From VBCK01 sp035511515 (GTDB lineage Bacteria; Pseudomonadota; Gammaproteobacteria; Burkholderiales; Burkholderiaceae_F): 31,282 nt of DNA. Below are positions 26,851 to 31,282 of this stretch, one piece after another; within the stretch, counting starts at the first letter, position 1, and every line of letters begins with the position of its first letter. Location: NCBI GenBank assembly GCA_035511515.1, contig DATKFG010000027.1, positions 1 to 31,282 of the forward strand. Direction: 5' to 3'. The translations under genes were made by a program, and so were the position numbers. The notes below the pieces were generated by a model. That model was given only the letters and a program-made list of their open reading frames with translations. It was not told the origin of the DNA and searched no databases.

Positions 26851-28331
26851 AGGAGCGACCGGACCCGCTCATCATCACGCGCGGGGCCTCGGGTGCAGCG
26901 GTCAGGGCCGTCCAGCGACGCTGCCACGCGGGCGAGGTGGTGCGCCTTGCGCCGGGCATCTACGTTCGCGAGCACGAGCCGCAGGCGCAGGCGCAGTGCG
27001 TGCGCGAGCACTGGATCCGGATCCTGGGCGAGCTGGTGCCTGGCGCCGTGGTGTCCTATCGAAGCGCGTATGCAGCCGCTCCGTCCGAGGGCGTGCTGGT
27101 GCTGAGCCACCCGACGCGCTTTAACCGGACCATCCGCCTGCCGGGCCTGCGCGTGGCGCTGGTGCACGGGCCGAGCGCGCTGCCGGGCGATGCGCCGCTG
27201 GGGGGCGGGGCGCTGCACCTGGCTTCGATGGAGCGGATGCTGCTGGAGAATCTGACGCGCCCGCGCGGCGCCGACGGGCGATCGCGCGGCGAAGCGGCCG
27301 TGCAGCAGCGCCTGGAGCAGATCCTGACGGGCGGCGGGGCCGACGCCTTGGACCGGGTGCTCGGCGTGGCCCGCACGCTGGCCGCACCGCTCAGAATGGC
27401 CCGGGAACTGGCGCGGCTGCAAGGCCTGATCGAGGCTTTGTTGCCGCCGGCGCAGCAACAATCCGCCGCCGAGCGGCCCAGCGCGACCGGGCTGCAGGGC
27501 GCGGCGGGCGCAACGGCCCAGGCCGATGCAGACTGCATCGCGGCTCTGGCGCAATTGGCGCAGCGACTCAGGTGGCGCCGCTGGGAGCACCGGGCGGCCG
27601 TGGCGGGCAAGCAGGAACGCGCCCACCAGGCGTTCGTCGAGGCGTGGTTCGACTGCTTCGATGCGGGCTCGCTGCCGGCCATCGTGCAGGCCGCGAACGC
27701 CGTGCTGGGCGGCACGGCCGGCGCCGCCAGCAACGCCCCGATGCGCGAGTTGCTGTCCGTCTTCAAGCTCGCCTCGAGCTCGCCGCTGTGCGATTCGGTG
27801 CCGCCGTTCGGCAGCTGGTTCGCCCAGGGCCTGCAAGCTCGGCACACACTGCTGACGCGGCTGATCGATCCGGCCGCGGCCGGCCGCCTGCGCACCGGCA
27901 TCGGATCGGCGCCCGCGACGCCGATGGTCGAACCGGAACGGATCGAACGCACGCTGGCCGTCGGTTCGACGCTGGCGCTGGAAGTTCCCGACGGCCTGGC
28001 GCGCGCCATTTTCTATTCGATCCTGTTGTGGCGCGTGTGGCCCTTCGAGCGCGGCAACGAACATCTGGCGCAGCTGATGATGAACGCCGAGCTCGCCAGC
28101 GTGGGGCAGGCTCGGATCATCGTGCCGGCGCGCCTGCGCGGCTGCCTGCAGCTCGATCGCGAGCGGCTGATCCGCCAGGACGATCCGCGCCGCTACGTGC
28201 GGCATCTGGTGGCCCTGCAGCACTGGAGCGCATCGCTGGATTTTTCCGACCTGCACCGGCTGCTGGCGCGCCTGGTTTCGATGCGCGCACTTGAGCCGGC
28301 CGGCGCGCCAGGGCTCAGCGAACCGCCCTGA
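26814..28331 (+). CDS. AbiEi-like winged-helix and degenerate Fic-domain fusion protein
   Basis: 505 residues from the ATG at 26814; a TTG at 26751 is in frame but less likely. The N-terminal 150 residues look like an AbiEi-type antitoxin/winged-helix module: an HTH around RAVQRRCHAGEVVRLAPGIY, then VVSYRSAY and GGALHLASMERMLLENL. The C-terminal half is Fic-like: WPFERGNEH at 409-417 stands where HPFxxGNGR belongs. The catalytic His is Trp and the GNGR anion-hole arginine is missing, so AMP transfer is unlikely. It may be a self-regulating DNA-binding protein or a defence-type sensor. Its 3' end overlaps the convergent FMN reductase gene by 17 bp. Full domain homology would need a profile search. 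Confidence 0.72.
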   Translation: MATTRLPLPELAQERPDPLIITRGASGAAVRAVQRRCHAGEVVRLAPGIYVREHEPQAQAQCVREHWIRILGELVPGAVVSYRSAYAAAPSEGVLVLSHPTRFNRTIRLPGLRVALVHGPSALPGDAPLGGGALHLASMERMLLENLTRPRGADGRSRGEAAVQQRLEQILTGGGADALDRVLGVARTLAAPLRMARELARLQGLIEALLPPAQQQSAAERPSATGLQGAAGATAQADADCIAALAQLAQRLRWRRWEHRAAVAGKQERAHQAFVEAWFDCFDAGSLPAIVQAANAVLGGTAGAASNAPMRELLSVFKLASSSPLCDSVPPFGSWFAQGLQARHTLLTRLIDPAAAGRLRTGIGSAPATPMVEPERIERTLAVGSTLALEVPDGLARAIFYSILLWRVWPFERGNEHLAQLMMNAELASVGQARIIVPARLRGCLQLDRERLIRQDDPRRYVRHLVALQHWSASLDFSDLHRLLARLVSMRALEPAGAPGLSEPP

Positions 28332-28890
28332 CCAGGGCGGCGGCCACCGCATCGAGCGTGGCGCGCTTGCCCTCGTCGGTGAGTTCGCCGGCGGCGTCGA
28401 AAGCCTGGTTGGCCCGGGGCACGACCAGCTGCTGCGGTATCACGATCATGCCCAGGTAGCCGAGCAGATCGCGCAGGTGGATCAAGGCGCGCAGGCCGCC
28501 CAGCCACGAGGGCGACGATCCCAGCAAGGCGGCCGGCTTGTCGGCGAAGATTGCAAGGCCCGAGGCGGCGCGGTTGCGCGGGTCGACGCGCGAGCACCAG
28601 GCGAACGTGTTCACCAGCAATGGCGGCATCGAGCCGTTGTACTCGGGGCTGGCGATCAACAGGGCGTCGTGGCCGGCGATCAGCGCCTGCAGGCGCTGGC
28701 CAGCCGGCGGGATGCCGTCCCGGCCTTCCAGGTCGGCGTGATAAAGCGGCAGGTCGAAATCGGCCAGATCGATCAGCGTGCCGGCGCCGCCGGCGCGCTG
28801 GACCGCGGCCAGGCCGGCCTTGGCCATCCGCTTGGACAGCGCCTCGGTGCGGGCGCTGCCCGGGACGATCAGGATGCGCGGCGGTGCCAT
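28315..28890 (-). CDS. NADPH-dependent FMN reductase family protein
   Basis: 191 residues from the ATG at 28890; a GTG at 28902 would add four. A flavodoxin-like fold with the phosphate-binding loop PGSARTEALSKRMA near the start and the signature SPEYNGSMPPLLVN, then LLGSSPSWLGGLRALIHLRDLL. The family reduces FMN, quinones or azo compounds with NAD(P)H in the cytosol. It lies 47 bp downstream of the TonB gene on the same strand and ends tail-to-tail within the Fic-like gene. A 7-bp hairpin at 28323-28340 overlaps both ends. Confidence 0.92.
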   Translation of the reverse strand: MAPPRILIVPGSARTEALSKRMAKAGLAAVQRAGGAGTLIDLADFDLPLYHADLEGRDGIPPAGQRLQALIAGHDALLIASPEYNGSMPPLLVNTFAWCSRVDPRNRAASGLAIFADKPAALLGSSPSWLGGLRALIHLRDLLGYLGMIVIPQQLVVPRANQAFDAAGELTDEGKRATLDAVAAALVRAVR

Positions 28891-28937
28891 CGGGCTGCGC
28901 ACCGCCTCAGCACGGATCGCCGGAAGTCACTGCGGTG

Positions 28938-30152
28938 TCACGGCTTGAACGTCAGCTCGACCGTCTTGTTGACCGCCTGGCCGGGCGGATCGAACGTCCA
29001 GGCCGACAGCGCGCGCCGCACTTCGTCATCGAATATGCGCGGCGGGGTCGCCTTCAGGATGTCGACCTGGTCGACCGTACCGTCGGGCGTGACCCAGATC
29101 CGTGCCAGCACGTGCCCCTCGTCGATCCTGGCCCGGACCGCTTTCCCCGGGAACTGGGGCGGGTCCTGCTTGCGCGGGTGCAGCGAGATGGCTTCCATGG
29201 CCGGCAACGGTGTCGGCGCTAGGGCAGCCACCTGCACGGGAGGCGGGGCGGGCGGGGCGGCGCTGGCGGCGAGCGGCTCGGCCGATGGCACGCGCAGCGC
29301 GACCCGTTCGGCCTGGGGCGCCTCGACCGTGGGCACGAGCACCGGGGCCGGGCTCGGGGCGGTCGGCACGGTGGCGGGGACCTCGCGCGGCCTGCTCGAC
29401 GGGGTCTCCGGCTTCGGGGGTGGATCGGCGGCAGCGACGGTCTTGGGCGCCACTTCGGGCGCGGGTGCCGGCGCTGGTGCCGGTTCGGCCGGCGTCACGG
29501 GGGCGCGCTCGAGCGCACGCCGCACGGGCGGTGCCTCGGCGACCGAGGCCGAGGCTTTGGTCACGACCACGGGCGGCAGTCCCGACAGCGGCAGCTCCCG
29601 GGGCCCTTCGGATTGCGCATTGGCAGACGGTTCGCCGGGCTCCACCGGGTCGGGCGCGGGCGAGGCCGCCGCAGCCGGTGCGGTCGCGGGGTCAGCCGGC
29701 CGGGCAGCGGCCACAGCGGCGCCGACAGCGGCGCTGCGCGGTGCATCGGCCGGCCGGTTCCCATTGACGACAATCCAGTAGCCGCCGCCGATCGCCAGCG
29801 CCGGCAGCGCCAGCGCGATCCAGACCAGGCCGCGCCGGCGCGGCTTGGCGCTGATCGGTGCCAGCTCGGGCTCGTTCCACGGCAGCTGCGCATAACTCGT
29901 CAGAACGTCGACCTGCGTGGTCTGGTTGCCGCCTTCCGGATCGACCAGGCGCGCCAGGCCCTGTGCCTCGAGCTCCGCCAGCGCGTGCTCGACCGTTTCA
30001 GCGCCGAACAGTTCTGTGAGCTCCTCGACCGTGCGCCGCCCGTCGAGCACGATCAGCACGCGACGCGACGGCGTTGCCACATGCCCGCCGTGCGTGACGG
30101 CCAACTCGGCCGCCCCTCGCCTGGTCTTGCGGTAGATGAGCGAGCCGTCCAT
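28938..30152 (-). CDS. TonB-family protein with N-terminal wHTH-like domain
   Basis: 404 residues. The N-terminal 75 resemble a small winged-helix fold (TPSRRVLIVLDGRRTVEELTELFGAE, then ALAELEAQGLARLV). One membrane helix lies at about 109-129, followed by a Pro/Ala/Glu-rich periplasmic spacer of about 190 residues. The C-terminal TonB domain starts near 325 (QFPGKAVRARIDEGHVLARI, then VTPDGTVDQVDILKATPP) and ends in WTFDPPGQAVNKTVELTFKP. TonB proteins pass proton-motive energy to outer-membrane receptors, but no exbB/exbD or receptor gene is nearby. Single-pass TonB-like proteins without ExbBD can serve other envelope roles. Confidence 0.87.
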   Translation of the reverse strand: MDGSLIYRKTRRGAAELAVTHGGHVATPSRRVLIVLDGRRTVEELTELFGAETVEHALAELEAQGLARLVDPEGGNQTTQVDVLTSYAQLPWNEPELAPISAKPRRRGLVWIALALPALAIGGGYWIVVNGNRPADAPRSAAVGAAVAAARPADPATAPAAAASPAPDPVEPGEPSANAQSEGPRELPLSGLPPVVVTKASASVAEAPPVRRALERAPVTPAEPAPAPAPAPEVAPKTVAAADPPPKPETPSSRPREVPATVPTAPSPAPVLVPTVEAPQAERVALRVPSAEPLAASAAPPAPPPVQVAALAPTPLPAMEAISLHPRKQDPPQFPGKAVRARIDEGHVLARIWVTPDGTVDQVDILKATPPRIFDDEVRRALSAWTFDPPGQAVNKTVELTFKP

Positions 30153-30173
30153 CGGTGTGTGGGCGGTGGTGTC

Positions 30174-30250
30174 TGGTGGCGGATCAGGGACTCGAACCCC
30201 GGACCAAAGGATTATGATTCCTCTGCTCTAACCAGCTGAGCTAATCCGCC
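30174..30250 (-). tRNA. tRNA-Met (anticodon CAU)
   Basis: A 77-base cloverleaf with encoded CCA. The acceptor stem GGCGGAT pairs with ATCCGCC, the D-arm is GCTCAGCTGGTTAGAGC, the anticodon loop ATCATAA is on a GAGGA/TCCTT stem, and the T-arm is CGGGGTTCGAGTCCCTG. The CAU anticodon could also belong to tRNA-Ile2 (lysidine-modified). Elongator Met is preferred from overall likeness to betaproteobacterial tRNA-Met. The initiator is excluded because the first base pair is formed and the initiator GGG/CCC stem is absent. Confidence 0.9.
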
Positions 30251-30285
30251 GGACCGTCGGACCGCCGAAGCGGCGGAGGGCGTGC

Positions 30286-30291
30286 ATTATG
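30286..30291 (-). promoter_or_regulatory. Candidate -10 box of the tRNA-Met gene
   Basis: CATAAT on the minus strand, about 36 bases upstream of the tRNA 5' end, in an otherwise GC-rich stretch. A GC hairpin (CCGCCG-AAG-CGGCGG, about 30262-30276) lies between it and the tRNA in the leader. No clear -35 is seen. Confidence 0.3.
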
Positions 30292-30406
30292 GCCCAAAAC
30301 CATGCTGCGATCGAGCCACCGACGCGTCACTTGGACGCGTCGTTTGACCAACTGGACAGACTTAAATTATCGGGTTGACTCGCACTTGCGCGTGACGCGG
30401 CGCGCC

Positions 30407-30435
30407 AAAAAAAGGGCCGATCGAATCGGCCCTTT
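30407..30435 (-). terminator. Intrinsic terminator of the MFS transporter gene
   Basis: Read on the minus strand, AAAGGGCCGAT pairs with ATCGGCCCTTT around a 3-base loop and runs into seven Ts, 19 bases after the transporter stop codon. This is the clearest rho-independent terminator in the window. Confidence 0.92.
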
Positions 30436-30453
30436 CCGTGCGTGCGCGCCGCG

Positions 30454-31282
30454 TCAGTCCGAGGCGTAGATGTCGCGGTCCTTGGTCTCGGGCAGCAGCA
30501 GCGTTCCGATCACGAAGGTCATTCCGGCCACGATGATCGGGTACCACAGGCCCGAGTAAATATTGCCGGTGGCGGCCACGATGGCAAATGAGGTCGCGGG
30601 GAGGAAGCCGCCGAACCAGCCGTTGCCGATGTGATACGGCAGCGACATCGACGTGTAGCGGATGCGCGTGGGGAACAGCTCCACCAGCAAGGCGGCGATC
30701 GGCCCGTACACCATCGTGACGTAGATCACCAGGATCGTCAGGATCAGGATCACCATCGGCTTGTTGATCTGGTCCGGATCGGCCTTGGCCGGATAGCCGG
30801 CGGTCTTGATGGCGTCGGCCAGCGCTTTTTTGAACTCATCGGTGGGCTTCTTGGCCGGATCGGCCTGCGCGGCGGCCGCGATGTCGGCGAACGAGACCGC
30901 CTTGTCGCCGAATTTGACGACGGTGGGCGAGCCCGCGGGCGCGGCCTCGTTGGTGTACAGCACGGCCGAGGTGGCCAGCGTGCTCTTGGCCACATCGCAC
31001 GGCGAGGTGAACTTGGCGGTGCCGACCGGGTTGAACTGGATCGAGCAGGTGGCCGAATCCGCAATGACGACGGCGGGCGCGGCGGCGTGGGCCGCTTCCA
31101 GCGCCGGGTTGGCATAGTGCGTCAGGCCCCGGAACAGCGGGAAGTAGGTCAGGCACGCCAGCAGGCAGCCGGCCATGATGATCTTCTTGCGCCCGATCTT
31201 GTCCGACAGCGCGCCGAACACGATGAAAAACGGCGTGCCGATCAGCAGCGAGGCGGCGATCATCAGGTTGGCCGTGGCCCCC
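30454..31282 (-). CDS. MFS transporter, MHS (ProP-like) family, N-terminus beyond window
   Basis: The frame is open to the right edge (G-A-T-A-N-L before the ATG at 31263), so the visible 276 residues are the C-terminal half. The MFS loop motif GALSDKIGRKKI is conserved, and about six helices are visible, including VILILTILVIYVTMVYGPIAALLVELFPTRIRYTS (in two parts), which carries the MHS-type LFPTRIRYT sequence. Between the helix after GRKKI and the next lies an insertion of about 115 residues with two cysteines (SATCSIQF and TSPCDVAK), probably an extracytoplasmic domain. It probably moves an organic acid or osmolyte by proton symport; the substrate cannot be told. It ends at a strong terminator. 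Confidence 0.9.
   Translation of the reverse strand, partial: GATANLMIAASLLIGTPFFIVFGALSDKIGRKKIIMAGCLLACLTYFPLFRGLTHYANPALEAAHAAAPAVVIADSATCSIQFNPVGTAKFTSPCDVAKSTLATSAVLYTNEAAPAGSPTVVKFGDKAVSFADIAAAAQADPAKKPTDEFKKALADAIKTAGYPAKADPDQINKPMVILILTILVIYVTMVYGPIAALLVELFPTRIRYTSMSLPYHIGNGWFGGFLPATSFAIVAATGNIYSGLWYPIIVAGMTFVIGTLLLPETKDRDIYASD

Overview
The window reads as a high-GC betaproteobacterial chromosome, most likely Burkholderiales. This rests on the gene set and order (miaB-phoH-ybeY-corC-lnt, glyQ-glyS-plsC-DUF45-gloA), on protein sequences such as the HX4E-type PlsC, and on codon use. No rRNA or species marker is present, so the genus cannot be named.

Left end (1-5461, minus strand): a tightly overlapping operon for an F-type (MPF_F) conjugative type IV secretion system in the order traA(pilin)-L-E-K-B-V-C. 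traC runs off the left edge. Base composition is visibly less GC-rich than the rest, and codons such as TTA, AGA and ATA are common, so this is foreign DNA (integrative conjugative element or integrated plasmid). It stops only 134 bp from the housekeeping gene gloA, so one border of the element, or a deletion junction, lies near 5462-5595.

Backbone block A (5596-10624, minus): glyQ, glyS, plsC, a DUF45 metalloprotease and gloA, closely packed. The heptose phosphatase gene gmhB, often found between glyS and plsC in relatives, is absent here.

Accessory-looking block (10672-20945): a secreted DUF2059 protein; a three-gene membrane operon (DUF2167 protein, a three-helix membrane protein of unknown family, and a 79-residue anchored proline-rich protein); a glutathione S-transferase; a membrane TolB-like/TPR protein; a secreted CHRD-domain protein; a large winged-helix STAND ATPase regulator; an anchored TPR protein with a glycine-rich tail; and an HDOD protein. 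This block separates glyQ from lnt, which I recall as neighbours in many Burkholderiales.

Backbone block B (21073-26625, minus): miaB-phoH-ybeY-corC-lnt, with tRNA modification, an RNA-linked ATPase, rRNA maturation, a CBS-domain protein and lipoprotein acylation. Three stop/start junctions use GTG or TTG starts. A 98-bp palindromic repeat sits inside the open 5' end of ybeY.

Right end (26775-31282): a fusion of an AbiEi-like winged-helix domain with a degenerate Fic domain, with a perfect 12-bp inverted repeat around its start codon; an FMN reductase; a TonB-family protein with an extra N-terminal domain; tRNA-Met(CAU); and a partial MHS-type MFS transporter ended by a clear intrinsic terminator.

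Every intergenic stretch is shorter than about 210 bases. I saw no CRISPR array, transposase, integrase or rRNA.
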